Origin: Chloroflexota bacterium | Lineage (GTDB): Bacteria; Chloroflexota; Anaerolineae; Aggregatilineales; Phototrophicaceae | Direction: 5' to 3' | NCBI GenBank assembly: GCA_011523615.1 | Contig: WTGJ01000027.1 | Span: forward strand, 583,333 to 647,332 | DNA length: 64,000 nt | In this document: in pieces, positions 48,613 through 57,944 of the stretch | How the letters are laid out: each line of letters starts with the position of its first letter | Position numbering within the stretch: the stretch's first letter is position 1 | Position numbers and translations under genes: made by a program | Notes under the pieces: model-generated | Database searches by the model: none | What the model was told of the DNA's origin: nothing | What the model saw: only the letters and a program-made list of their open reading frames with translations

Positions 48613-49431
48613 ATGCCAGAACTTCCTGAAGTCGAAAGTGTGATCCGTGGATTGCGGGATGATCTCATCGGGCGTCAGTTGCTGGGCTTGGAATGCCATT
48701 GGGAAAGGACGTTGCAAAATTGCAGCCCTGCCACCTTCGATGAAAGGATTCAGGGCCGTGTAGTGTCGAAACTCTCTCGTAGAGGAAAGTACATCGTCAT
48801 CCATACCGACCAAAGCGCCCTCGTGATCCATCTCCGCATGACGGGGAGGCTCTATCTGGCGCGGGCCGGGGAAAAGTTGGCGGCAGATCGATGGCTGCGA
48901 GTGAGCTTTTTATTGGATGACGGTTGGCAACTGCGCTTCTCTGATTTGCGCAAGTTTGGGCGAATTGCTCTCGTAGATGATCTGCCTTCACACTTCGCTC
49001 ACTTGGGTCCTGAACCCTTAAGCGAAGATTTCGACCTCAAAGGATGGAAAAGGATCTGTAAAGCGCGGAAAAAATCGATCAAGACCCTATTATTGGATCA
49101 AAGAATTGTCGCAGGCATCGGCAATATCTATGCGGATGAAGCGTGTTTTCTTGCCGGCATAAATCCGGCTCGTCCGGCCAATTCTCTCACGGATGCAGAA
49201 GTCTCTCGATTGCATCGCAGCATTCGCGATGTGCTTCAGTACGCCATTCAATACGAAGGGTCAAGTTTTCAGTGGTATCGGAAACCCGATGGTAGTGGAG
49301 GCAATTTACAAGAACATTTCTACGTATTCAATCGAGCCAATGAATGCTGTCGGAGCTGTACGAAAGCCATTGTGAAGATCCGCCACCATGGCCGGGGCAC
49401 ACATTTTTGCCCGCATTGTCAACCCATCTGA
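48613..49431 (+). CDS. mutM: Formamidopyrimidine-DNA glycosylase
   Basis: MutM/Fpg removes 8-oxoguanine and FapyG from DNA and nicks the backbone. The 272-residue protein begins with the catalytic PELPEVE motif directly after Met, which fixes the start at 48613. It has the H2TH region (VAGIGNIYADEACFLAGINP) and ends in a zinc finger with CRSC...CPHC around the reading-head arginine HHGRGTHFCP. No ribosome site is visible; a TATGAT box at 48601-48606 places the predicted transcription start on the ATG itself. It diverges from dnaE. Confidence 0.96.
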   Translation: MPELPEVESVIRGLRDDLIGRQLLGLECHWERTLQNCSPATFDERIQGRVVSKLSRRGKYIVIHTDQSALVIHLRMTGRLYLARAGEKLAADRWLRVSFLLDDGWQLRFSDLRKFGRIALVDDLPSHFAHLGPEPLSEDFDLKGWKRICKARKKSIKTLLLDQRIVAGIGNIYADEACFLAGINPARPANSLTDAEVSRLHRSIRDVLQYAIQYEGSSFQWYRKPDGSGGNLQEHFYVFNRANECCRSCTKAIVKIRHHGRGTHFCPHCQPI

Positions 49432-49446
49432 AATAGGAGCATCCGC

Positions 49447-50307
49447 TCAACCATTCACCCAACGTTCGTTCAGCGTTTGCAAAACAAATTTGTCTTCCTG
49501 GATGCTTGCCCGACAGACCGGACGATTCACATCGTGCGGGAAAACAATGATCGCCTGGTGTTCGATCGCCCAATTTCGCCAGGTTTTTTTGTTTTCCAGC
49601 GAATGTAAGGGCTCTACATCGTACGCAGCCATCCAGGCCAAGTTTTCAAAGTGAACGGCGAGGCTAGCCAAATCACATACAAAAACCAGATGTTCTTCAC
49701 CATCGCTGATTCTCACGCACATATGACCGGGGGTATGGCCGCGGGTGACGATCCCTTCGACGCCCGGTAGGATTTCTGCATCCCCATCGAGTAGGGTTAA
49801 CAAGCCTTGATCCATGAGCGGGCGGTAATTCTCTTCGTTATAGGTTGCTCGGGTACGCTCGTTGGGTTGCATTGCGTCTTGATACTCGCGTTCTTGGACG
49901 AAATACGTTGCGTTCGGAAAACTGACTGCCAGCCGACCCTGTTCATCCAGTTTTGTATTGCCACCGGCGTGGTCTGAATGCAAGTGCGTACAAATCACTG
50001 TATCCACATCGTGGGGCTGAAGACCCAGCGTCTGCAACGTCTCGATCAAGCCACCGGCTGAGCGATCGACTCTCCAGAGATTCTGCATTTTGGGTGGCAT
50101 CTTGTAACCCAGCCCGGTATCGATGAGTGCCACATGGCCATATCCTCGCAGCAGCAGACAAGTTGAAGAAAATGGCACCAGGTTATCTTCATCGGCCGGC
50201 AAATGCTTTTGCCAAAGCGCTTTAGGAACCAAGCCAAAAGCACCGCCGCCATCCAACCTCAACCAGCAATCATTGATCAAATCCACTTGCCAATTGCCGA
50301 TTTGCAT
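49447..50307 (-). CDS. MBL-fold hydrolase, YtnP/lactonase-like
   Basis: This 286-residue metallo-beta-lactamase-fold enzyme has the metal motif THLHSDHAGG (H108, H110, D112, H113) and the further ligands in RGHTPGHM, VCDLA and PHD. The N-terminal DGGGAFGLVPKALWQK pattern is that of YtnP-type hydrolases, some of which open N-acyl-homoserine lactones. The true substrate is unknown, and in this organism a lactone-quenching role is only a guess. Start ATG 50307 (MQIGNWQVD) is nine bases after the secA stop, and GGAG inside the secA end can serve as its ribosome site, so it is probably co-transcribed with secA. Confidence 0.88.
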   Translation of the reverse strand: MQIGNWQVDLINDCWLRLDGGGAFGLVPKALWQKHLPADEDNLVPFSSTCLLLRGYGHVALIDTGLGYKMPPKMQNLWRVDRSAGGLIETLQTLGLQPHDVDTVICTHLHSDHAGGNTKLDEQGRLAVSFPNATYFVQEREYQDAMQPNERTRATYNEENYRPLMDQGLLTLLDGDAEILPGVEGIVTRGHTPGHMCVRISDGEEHLVFVCDLASLAVHFENLAWMAAYDVEPLHSLENKKTWRNWAIEHQAIIVFPHDVNRPVCRASIQEDKFVLQTLNERWVNG

Positions 50308-50315
50308 CGCTTCGA

Positions 50316-53117
50316 TCACTCCGCAGTGATTTTCATCTTTTGCTGGTCTGCTCGATCTTGTCTCATATGACATTGCTTGTATTTTTTACCACTTCCGCAC
50401 CAGCACGGATCGTTCCGACCCAGTTTTCGATTCACACGCACCGGCTCAGGTGTCGCCGCTCCCGAACCGTTGCTGACGTTGGGGTGAAGGGCACGGATCT
50501 TCCGCAGTTGCGGTATGGCCACATTGACTTGCACCAAGAAGATGTTCCTCAACGCCTGTTGATGAACTGCTTCTTGCATTTCGCGGAACATGGAAAAGGC
50601 TTCTCGTTGATACTCAACCAATGGATCCCTTTGCGCAATCGCCATCAGACCGATGCCTTCACGCAAAATATCGAGATCGGTCAAATGCTGCTGCCAGTTT
50701 TGGTCAATGGCGCGCAACATGACGATGCGTTCCGCTTTCGTCATCATCCCGGGTTCATGCTCATCCAAAAGCGCAGCCTTGGATTCGTAGACCTGATGCC
50801 CCACTTCAATCAAATATTCGGTGGCTTGACCCGATGGCAGATTGGCCAGACTCTCTTCTGTCACTTGCGGAGGGACCGGGAAGACCGATAAGAGCGAACG
50901 ATACAAGGCTTGGAAATCGATATCCTCATAACGTTCACTCACATCGAACTGACTCTGAACCGTCATCTCAATGGCTTGATCCAACCATTCCAGATAGGTC
51001 CTCCGCAAGCGAAGCTCCTGGAGTACTTCCAAGCGCTGCCCGTAGATCACGGTACGTTGTTTGTTCACGACATCGTCATAATCCAGCACGCGTTTGCGGA
51101 TGTCGAAATTGTGTCCTTCGACGCGGATCTGGGCCTGTTCCAAGGATCTGGTGATCAAACGATGCTCAAGCGGTTGATCATCATCCGTATTCGCCCATTT
51201 CATAAAATTGCGCACGCGATCACCGGCGAATCGGCGAAACAGCTCATCTTCCAAACTCAGGAAGAAACGCGTCTCACCCGGGTCCCCCTGTCTGCCGGAA
51301 CGTCCGCGGAGCTGATTGTCTATTCTACGCGCTTCATGCCTCTCTGTACCCAAGACATACAGCCCGCCGGCTTGCAAAATTTTCTCCTTCGCCGCAAGAC
51401 ATTCCGCTTCTGCTTCCTGCACAGATGCATTCCACTCGGTCGCCTTGATTTGACTCACATCTTTTTTGGCTTTGCGCAGCCGTTCACGGGCAATGCCTTC
51501 TGGATTACCGCCCAACAAAATATCCACGCCGCGCCCGGCCATATTGGTAGCGATGGTGACGGCGCCGACACTACCGGCTTGCGCGATGATGGTGGCTTCT
51601 CGCTCATGCTGCTTCGCATTCAGGATATTGTGGGGAATCCCCTCGCGTTTCAAGCGACGCCCCAACGACTCAGATGTCTCGATGGCCACAGTACCGACCA
51701 GGACCGGTTGACCTTTTTCATGCCTTTCCCGAATCTCACGGACCACAGCATGCCACTTTGCTTCCAAAGTCATGTAAATGAAATCGGGCTGATCGATGCG
51801 AATGACCGGTTCATGGGTGGGGATCGCAACGGTTTCCAATTCGTAGATTTTTTCGAATTCCTCCGATTCCGTCAGGGCTGTACCCGTCATTCCTGCCAAT
51901 TTTTCGTACATGCGAAAGTAGTTTTGGAAGGTGATCGTAGCCAAGGTCATGTTTTCTCGGCGGATTTGCAAACCCTCTTTGGCTTCGATGGCTTGGTGCA
52001 GTCCCTCAGAAAATCGTCGGCCATACATCAGACGACCGGTAAAATCATCGACGATGATCACCTGGCGGTTTTGGACGACATATTCTACATCGCGTTGGTA
52101 CAGCGTCTCGGCTCGCAGACAGTTATCCAGGTATGGAATCATCCGTGAATTGTCGGGATGATAGAGTTGCTCGATACCCAACATCTGTTCCACTTTTAGG
52201 ACACCCGCTTCGGTCAAGTACACATTCCGATCTTGTTCGTCGATGATGAAATCACCATCGGGTTCCCGTTCCTCATCTTCCACACTTTCCGTACTGCTGC
52301 GTTTCAGCTTTTTCACAATGCGTGCGAAGGTGCGGTAATCATCCGCTGGAGCATCCGCACTGCCGGAAATGATCAGCGGAGTACGAGCTTCATCGATCAG
52401 GATGTTGTCCACTTCGTCGACGATGGCGAAGTTCAAGCGGCCTTTTTGCACCATTTGCTCCGGCGCATACACCATATTGTCCCGTAAATAATCGAAACCA
52501 AATTCATTGTTGGTGCCATAGGTAACATCGCAGTCGTATGCTTCCTGTCGGCTGATGGGTTTGAGGAATTGGAAGCGGTCATCATCGGATGTGTGATCGG
52601 GATCGAAACGATACGAACCGGCATCACCACTGGGGCCGGCATTCTGAATCACCGCTGCACTCAAACCCAGAACGTGATAAATCGGCCCCATGCTTTGCAG
52701 ACCTACTTTGCTGAGATAATCGTTGGGCGTCACCAAATGCGTGCCTTTTCCGGCCAGGGCATTCAAGAACAACGGCAGGGTAGCCACGAGGGTCTTTCCC
52801 TCACCGGTTTTCATTTCCGCGATTTTGCCCGAATGCAAGACCATCCCGCCGATCAGTTGGACGTCATAATGACGCAAGCCGATGGTTCTTACGGCTGCCT
52901 CACGCACCAGGGCAAATGCTTCCACCAGCAATTCATCCAAGGTCTCACCTTGTTCAAACCGTTGTTTCAAACGCTCCGCTGCGGTGCGTAGACCCTGGTC
53001 AGTCTCTTTCTGAAGCGCTGGTTCCCATTCATTGATCTGATCGACGATGGTACGAAACTCAGCCAACTGCTTCGCAATGGGATCACCCAGGATTCGTTTC
53101 GTTATACCTTTGAGCAT
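50316..53117 (-). CDS. secA: Preprotein translocase ATPase SecA
   Basis: SecA drives protein export through SecYEG. The 933-residue protein has Walker A TGEGKT (104-109), VDEVDNILIDEARTPLIISG for the DEAD-type Walker B region, the preprotein cross-linking domain, AGRGVDILLGGNPEG, the QLRGRSGRQGDPG motif VI, and a C-terminal zinc-binding tail CWCGSGKKYKQCH that binds SecB/phospholipid. An acidic/serine insert (SSTESVEDEEREPDGD) lies in the PPXD. The ATG at 53117 has no strong purine run; a TGTTATAAT extended -10 lies 27-35 bases upstream. Confidence 0.97.
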   Translation of the reverse strand: MLKGITKRILGDPIAKQLAEFRTIVDQINEWEPALQKETDQGLRTAAERLKQRFEQGETLDELLVEAFALVREAAVRTIGLRHYDVQLIGGMVLHSGKIAEMKTGEGKTLVATLPLFLNALAGKGTHLVTPNDYLSKVGLQSMGPIYHVLGLSAAVIQNAGPSGDAGSYRFDPDHTSDDDRFQFLKPISRQEAYDCDVTYGTNNEFGFDYLRDNMVYAPEQMVQKGRLNFAIVDEVDNILIDEARTPLIISGSADAPADDYRTFARIVKKLKRSSTESVEDEEREPDGDFIIDEQDRNVYLTEAGVLKVEQMLGIEQLYHPDNSRMIPYLDNCLRAETLYQRDVEYVVQNRQVIIVDDFTGRLMYGRRFSEGLHQAIEAKEGLQIRRENMTLATITFQNYFRMYEKLAGMTGTALTESEEFEKIYELETVAIPTHEPVIRIDQPDFIYMTLEAKWHAVVREIRERHEKGQPVLVGTVAIETSESLGRRLKREGIPHNILNAKQHEREATIIAQAGSVGAVTIATNMAGRGVDILLGGNPEGIARERLRKAKKDVSQIKATEWNASVQEAEAECLAAKEKILQAGGLYVLGTERHEARRIDNQLRGRSGRQGDPGETRFFLSLEDELFRRFAGDRVRNFMKWANTDDDQPLEHRLITRSLEQAQIRVEGHNFDIRKRVLDYDDVVNKQRTVIYGQRLEVLQELRLRRTYLEWLDQAIEMTVQSQFDVSERYEDIDFQALYRSLLSVFPVPPQVTEESLANLPSGQATEYLIEVGHQVYESKAALLDEHEPGMMTKAERIVMLRAIDQNWQQHLTDLDILREGIGLMAIAQRDPLVEYQREAFSMFREMQEAVHQQALRNIFLVQVNVAIPQLRKIRALHPNVSNGSGAATPEPVRVNRKLGRNDPCWCGSGKKYKQCHMRQDRADQQKMKITAE

Positions 53118-53143
53118 CTGTTATATTCAAAATTATCTGCTCG

Positions 53144-53152
53144 ATTATAACA
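53144..53152 (-). promoter_or_regulatory. Extended -10 promoter of secA, readable on both strands
   Basis: On the minus strand TGTTATAAT (53152-53144) gives a predicted start near 53137, about 20 bases before the secA ATG. On the plus strand the same bases contain TATAAC (53146-53151), upstream of the aldo/keto reductase gene. Confidence 0.55.
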
Positions 53153-53187
53153 TAATGATGTTTCACTGGGACTGAGGAAACAATCGC

Positions 53188-54153
53188 ATGAAATACAATT
53201 CATTGGGTAAAACAGAATTGGTCGTCAGCCGCATTTGCCTGGGTACGATGACATTCGGTTGGACATCGGATGAGCGAACGAGTCTAGCAATTCTGGACCA
53301 TGCATACGAAGCGGGCATCAACTTTCTGGACACCGCGGACATCTATTCCAGCTGGGCAGAAGGCCACAAGGGCGGAGAATCAGAGACCATCATTGGTCGG
53401 TGGCTGAAGGAAAAGCCTCGGGAAAAGGTGATCCTCGCCACCAAAGTTCGCGGCCGGATGTGGCAGGGTGATGATGGTGAAGGCTTGAGTGCACCGCACA
53501 TCACTCGCGCGATTGAAGGTAGCTTACGGAGGTTGCAAACCGATTATGTAGACCTCTACCAAACCCATTGGCCTGATGAACACACGGCTCAAGAAGAAAC
53601 AGCGATTGCTTTGGACGCGTTGGTTCGCGCTGGCAAAGTGCGCTTCCTCGGCTGCAGCAATTACACCGCGCAATATCTCCAAAGCGCCAATGAGCTATGC
53701 GAACAACGAGGACTGGCTCGTTTCGACACCTTACAACCCAACTATAGTCTGCTGAAAAGGAAGGAATACGAGGAAGAACTCGCAGAATACTGTGTTACTG
53801 AAAACATAGGCGTGATCCCTTACAGTCCATTGGCGGCAGGGTTCTTGACCGGCAAATATACGCGCAAAAACCCGCAACCTGATAGCACTCGTCAAACCAG
53901 CAAACTCATCCAGAGCCTGAAGGATGCTGAAGCTGCATATGTGGTGTTGGATGCCCTGAGAGAAATCGCCCATGAATGCAATGCCCCCGTGTCTCAGATT
54001 GCCTTGGCCTGGTTGTTGGCGCGGCCACAGATTGATTCAGCGATCATCGGTGCACGTACTATCGAGCAATTGGAACAGAATTTGGGTGCGACGGAGGTAA
54101 CATTGTCTGATGCTGCGCTCACACAGCTGAATGCCTTGAGTCAATCCTTCTGA
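53188..54153 (+). CDS. Aldo/keto reductase
   Basis: The 321-residue NADPH-dependent TIM-barrel reductase has the AKR landmarks: FLDTADIYS with catalytic Asp/Tyr, LATKVRGRM with the lysine, YVDLYQTHWPD with the histidine, LGCSNYTAQYL, and the cofactor segment IIGARTIEQLEQNL. It resembles the AKR11/YajO-type general stress aldo/keto reductases, and its substrate is unknown. The ATG follows GAGGAAAC by about eight bases. It shares its upstream region with secA on the opposite strand and is followed after 27 bases by an acyl-CoA ligase. Confidence 0.93.
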   Translation: MKYNSLGKTELVVSRICLGTMTFGWTSDERTSLAILDHAYEAGINFLDTADIYSSWAEGHKGGESETIIGRWLKEKPREKVILATKVRGRMWQGDDGEGLSAPHITRAIEGSLRRLQTDYVDLYQTHWPDEHTAQEETAIALDALVRAGKVRFLGCSNYTAQYLQSANELCEQRGLARFDTLQPNYSLLKRKEYEEELAEYCVTENIGVIPYSPLAAGFLTGKYTRKNPQPDSTRQTSKLIQSLKDAEAAYVVLDALREIAHECNAPVSQIALAWLLARPQIDSAIIGARTIEQLEQNLGATEVTLSDAALTQLNALSQSF

Positions 54154-54180
54154 ATTCCGGTTCTCATCGAGGGGGCAAAC

Positions 54181-55794
54181 ATGCAAGGCCTGATGATGGA
54201 TGTTCCGCTGACGTTGAAGCTGTTCATGTTGCGTGCGGCTCAATACTTCCCCAACAAGGAAATCGTGACCCGACGCCAGCAGGATTACCATCGTTACGAC
54301 TATCGAACCTGGTATCAGCGAGTACAACGATTGGCTGGTGGATTGCGAAGCCTGAACATCCAGAAAGGGGACCGCGTCGGCACCCTGGCCTGGAATACTC
54401 ATCGGCACTTGGAATTGTACTTTGCCGTCCCTTGCATGGGAGCCGTGTTGCATACGCTGAATCTACGTTTACCGGATGATGAGTTGGTGTACATCATCAA
54501 CCACGCTGGCGATCGCGTCATTTTCGTGGATGACAGCCTGCTTCCGCTCCTCGTTCGCATCCGCGAGCGATTGCAGACGGTGGAGCACGTCATATGGATG
54601 AGCGATCAACCCAACAGTGAAACGCCACCGGAAACATTGAATTATGAAACATTGCTCTCAGCGGAAGTACCCGTATTTGACTGGCCAGAGATCGAAGAGA
54701 CCGCTGCGCTCGCCATGTGTTACACCTCAGGAACGACGGGGTTGCCAAAGGGGGTCGTTTATTCTCATCGGGCGATCGTCCTGCATACTTTCGCTGCGGC
54801 CCTCAAAGACGCTTTGGGGATCGGGGAAGCAGATGTCGTGATGCCCGTAGTGCCCATGTTCCATGCATTGACCTGGGGGATCCCTTTTGTCGCCACCATG
54901 CTGGGTTGCAAGCAAGTGTTTCCCGGTCGTTACCTACAACCGGAAAGCATCGCCCAAATCCTGGAAGATGAGCAGGTTACGATTTCAGGAGGGGTGCCGA
55001 GCATCTGGTTGCCGTTGCAGGAAATCCTTTCGAACGGGGAATATGATCTCTCTCATCTGCGAACGATGCCTGTCGGCGGTTCGGCTGCACCACGTTCGTT
55101 GATCGAAGCGTATGAGCGCATGGGGATCCAAATCATTCATGCATGGGGGATGACCGAAACCAGCCCCTTGGGGACGATTTCCAGGATCAAGAGTGATTTG
55201 GCACGCCTGTCGGAAGAAGAACAGTTGCGCATCCGTTCGAAGCAAGGTCTGCCCGTTCCCGGGATCGAGCTGAGAGGCATCGATGAGCAGGGGCTTGAAA
55301 TCCCCTGGGACGGAAAAACCATGGGGGAGCTGCAAGTCAGAGGGCCATGGGTGATACAGGCATATTTCCAGGACGAACGCAACGATGAATCCTTCACTGA
55401 AGATGGTTGGTTCCGTACTGGCGATGTCATCACGATCGACGGCGAAGGCTACATTCAGATTGTCGACCGAACCAAAGATTTGGTGAAGAGTGGTGGAGAA
55501 TGGATTTCTTCGCTGGATCTCGAAAATGCCATCATGTCCCATCCGGAAGTTGTGGAAGCAGCCGTCATCGCCATCCCGCATGTGCGCTGGCAAGAACGCC
55601 CGCTCGCCGTTGTGGTCGTCAAGGGTTCGCCACCCCACCGTGAAGAAATCTTCGCCATCTTGCGCGAACGTTTTGCCAAATGGCAGTTGCCGGATGATAT
55701 CGTTTATGTAGACGAGATACCGAAAACGAGCGTGGGTAAATTCGATAAGAAGATGTTACGAGCACAATTTGCCAAACATCGAGTCGATGTTTAG
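54181..55794 (+). CDS. Fatty acyl-CoA ligase (AMP-forming)
   Basis: The 537-residue enzyme activates a carboxylic acid with ATP and CoA. The AMP-loop is YTSGTTGLPKGVVYSHR, followed by the A5 motif WGMTETSPLGT, the A7 DGWFRTGDV aspartate, DRTKDLVKSGGEWIS with the hinge, and the C-terminal catalytic lysine region KTSVGKFDKK. The SGGEWISSLDLE and PMFHALTWG segments place it with medium/long-chain fatty acid and DmdB/AlkK-type ligases. A GAGGGGG ribosome site lies five bases before ATG 54181. It could supply acyl-CoA to the dehydrogenase and mutase genes of this window. It converges on the PRPP synthetase gene with a five-base gap. Confidence 0.93.
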   Translation: MQGLMMDVPLTLKLFMLRAAQYFPNKEIVTRRQQDYHRYDYRTWYQRVQRLAGGLRSLNIQKGDRVGTLAWNTHRHLELYFAVPCMGAVLHTLNLRLPDDELVYIINHAGDRVIFVDDSLLPLLVRIRERLQTVEHVIWMSDQPNSETPPETLNYETLLSAEVPVFDWPEIEETAALAMCYTSGTTGLPKGVVYSHRAIVLHTFAAALKDALGIGEADVVMPVVPMFHALTWGIPFVATMLGCKQVFPGRYLQPESIAQILEDEQVTISGGVPSIWLPLQEILSNGEYDLSHLRTMPVGGSAAPRSLIEAYERMGIQIIHAWGMTETSPLGTISRIKSDLARLSEEEQLRIRSKQGLPVPGIELRGIDEQGLEIPWDGKTMGELQVRGPWVIQAYFQDERNDESFTEDGWFRTGDVITIDGEGYIQIVDRTKDLVKSGGEWISSLDLENAIMSHPEVVEAAVIAIPHVRWQERPLAVVVVKGSPPHREEIFAILRERFAKWQLPDDIVYVDEIPKTSVGKFDKKMLRAQFAKHRVDV

Positions 55795-55799
55795 TTCAC

Positions 55800-56867
55800 T
55801 CATTCGTTGAACAACTCACCGACACTTCGCCCCTCGTGAGAGCGGCGGATCACTTCACCGAGCAAGGGGGCAATGGACAGCACCGTCATATTGGGCAACA
55901 AGCGCTCGGGGGCTACCTCCAGAGTGTTGGTGGTGATGATCTCCTTGATTTCAAGATCCGCCAACCTCTGCATGCTGCCGGGCGCGAACACCGGATGCGT
56001 GAAGGCCAGGTAGATATCGCGCGCGCCGTGCTCCCGAACCGTATGCACCGCACTGGCCACGCTGCCTCCCGTCACCAGCTCGTCATCGACCAATAGGACG
56101 TTTTTGCCACGCACGTCACCGATGATCGATAGGGCATGGGGCTGATCTGCATTATCGATGCGTCGTTTTTCCACAATCGCCATCGGGGTATTGAGCGATT
56201 CTGCCCAATTGCGCGTCTTTTTTGCAAAGCCCAAATCAGTAGCCACCACCACCAGGTTGGGATATTGCTGAGCTTTCACATAATCGCACAACAAATGAAA
56301 GGCCGTCAAGGTATCGCCAGGGATGTGAAAGAAGCCTTGGATTTGCCCGGCGTGCAAGTCAATGGTCATGTAACGGTCGGCGCCCGCCACTTCGATCATC
56401 TCTGCCAATAAACGTGCGGCTATGCCCACACGAGGTTGGTCTTTCTTATCAGATCGGGTATAGGTCAAGTAGGGAACCACGATGGTGGTACGCCACGCGA
56501 AATCTCGTTTGATCGTGTCCAATAAGAGCAGCATTTCCATGATGTGATCGTGGATGGGAGAAGCACAGGACTGAATCAGATATACATCTTGCCCGCGCAC
56601 ACTTTCATTCAGTTTGAAAAATAGATTCTCATTGGAGAAAATGTACTTCTCATATCTTCCCAAGGACAAATTCAAATATTCGCTGATCTCTTTGGCAAGA
56701 TTGGGCGAGGATGAACCACTGAAAATGCGTATGCCAGCACCGAATCGCGGATCGTTTTGAGAGCCTTGCATTGCCAAATGGACATCCGTTTTGGCCAATT
56801 TCGTGCCCGGGATTCTGATCGGCGTTTCGGTCATCTTACTGGGGGATTCCAGTGGCAGTTCCCTCAC
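55800..56867 (-). CDS. prs: Ribose-phosphate pyrophosphokinase
   Basis: The enzyme makes PRPP from ribose-5-phosphate and ATP. The 355-residue protein is about 40 longer than typical bacterial Prs. It has the two PRTase-like halves with RIFSGSSSPNLA, FKLNESVRGQDVYLIQ, the divergent ATP-loop YTRSDKKDQPRVGIAARLL, the metal-site histidine in TIDLHAGQIQGFF and the PRPP loop LLVDDELVTGGS. The first start is GTG at 56867, which overlaps the meaB stop as GTGA and has AGGAGGTGGAG just upstream; an internal ATG at 56834 is less well placed. Being last in an operon with the B12 mutase subunit and meaB is unusual. Confidence 0.93.
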   Translation of the reverse strand: MRELPLESPSKMTETPIRIPGTKLAKTDVHLAMQGSQNDPRFGAGIRIFSGSSSPNLAKEISEYLNLSLGRYEKYIFSNENLFFKLNESVRGQDVYLIQSCASPIHDHIMEMLLLLDTIKRDFAWRTTIVVPYLTYTRSDKKDQPRVGIAARLLAEMIEVAGADRYMTIDLHAGQIQGFFHIPGDTLTAFHLLCDYVKAQQYPNLVVVATDLGFAKKTRNWAESLNTPMAIVEKRRIDNADQPHALSIIGDVRGKNVLLVDDELVTGGSVASAVHTVREHGARDIYLAFTHPVFAPGSMQRLADLEIKEIITTNTLEVAPERLLPNMTVLSIAPLLGEVIRRSHEGRSVGELFNE

Positions 56868-57940
56868 CGTGCTCCACCTCCTTTATGGGTTCCAGTCAAC
56901 GCCGTCGATGATTCCAAAACTTCCGCTAGCGTGTGATTCAGGAGTTCATCCACGGCTGTGAATGGGTCGATGCTCCCTTCAGCCAATCGATCCACCTGTT
57001 GCTGGAAGGCCTGCCCGTTCATATGCCAGCGAAACCGTTCCAGCCATTGGTTTTCCAACCGTTCCTTCAATTCTTGAGCCAGTTGCCTTCGGTTCCAATC
57101 TACCATATGGTTCGCGACTTGCAGATATTCAATGTGAGATTTTACGAGCTGCCAGAGTTCTTCGACTCCATCACCTTCCCTGGCGACAGTTTGGATGATC
57201 GGTGGAATCCAAACTGCAGCATCGCCGGGTTTCTTTTCTGCCGTCATGTTCACACCGTGATCGCCCGTATGATGTGTGATCCCATCTGCTTCCATTCGTG
57301 ATGAGCCCAAAGCCAACATTTGCTGCAGGCTTCTCAAGGTTTGTGCTGCCCCGGGGCGATCCGCTTTGTTCAAGACCACGATATCTGCGATTTCCAGCAA
57401 GCCTGCTTTGATGGCCTGGACTTCGTCGCCCAAGCCGGGAGCTTCGACGACGATTGTCGTATGGGCCAGCTGGGCCACGTCTACTTCACTTTGTCCCGTG
57501 CCAACCGTTTCCAACAAGATATACGGAAAGCCTGCGGCATCCAGGACGCGAATCGCATCCCGCGTGGCATTTGCCAAGCCACCGAGTTTTCCACGGCTGG
57601 CCATGCTGCGGATGTACACTCCTGCATCGCCTGCGTGTTCCTGCATGCGAACGCGATCGCCCATGATCGCCCCGCCGGTGATGGGGCTGGAAGGGTCAAT
57701 GGCGAGAATGGCCACCGGCTCTCCTTCAGCACGGATGACTTTGACCCACTCATTGACGAGAGTGCTTTTACCCGTTCCCGGCGCACCCGTGATCCCTATG
57801 ATTCGTGCATTGCCTGTGGCTGGAAAGATGCTGGCAATGATCTCTCTGGCCCTTTCATCATGATTCTCGATCCGAGTGAGTGCCCGTGCCAAAGCCGGCC
57901 GGTCACCTTCGAGTAGCGATCGAGTCAATTGGGCAACCAT
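56864..57940 (-). CDS. meaB: Methylmalonyl-CoA mutase-associated GTPase MeaB
   Basis: MeaB is the G3E-type GTPase chaperone that protects and repairs methylmalonyl-CoA mutase and gates B12 loading. The 358-residue protein has the P-loop GAPGTGKST, the DPSSP and GDRVRM segments, the switch region ETVGTGQSEVDVA, the base-recognition NKAD and a C-terminal helical dimerisation arm. It begins four bases after the B12-subunit stop and overlaps the prs start. Its position directly beside the B12-binding subunit confirms its partner. Confidence 0.96.
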   Translation of the reverse strand: MVAQLTRSLLEGDRPALARALTRIENHDERAREIIASIFPATGNARIIGITGAPGTGKSTLVNEWVKVIRAEGEPVAILAIDPSSPITGGAIMGDRVRMQEHAGDAGVYIRSMASRGKLGGLANATRDAIRVLDAAGFPYILLETVGTGQSEVDVAQLAHTTIVVEAPGLGDEVQAIKAGLLEIADIVVLNKADRPGAAQTLRSLQQMLALGSSRMEADGITHHTGDHGVNMTAEKKPGDAAVWIPPIIQTVAREGDGVEELWQLVKSHIEYLQVANHMVDWNRRQLAQELKERLENQWLERFRWHMNGQAFQQQVDRLAEGSIDPFTAVDELLNHTLAEVLESSTALTGTHKGGGAR

Positions 57941-57944
57941 TCGA

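Noticed and set aside
50910-52148. A 412-codon plus-strand frame opposite secA
   Set aside because: Antisense shadow of secA; no motifs and no ribosome site.
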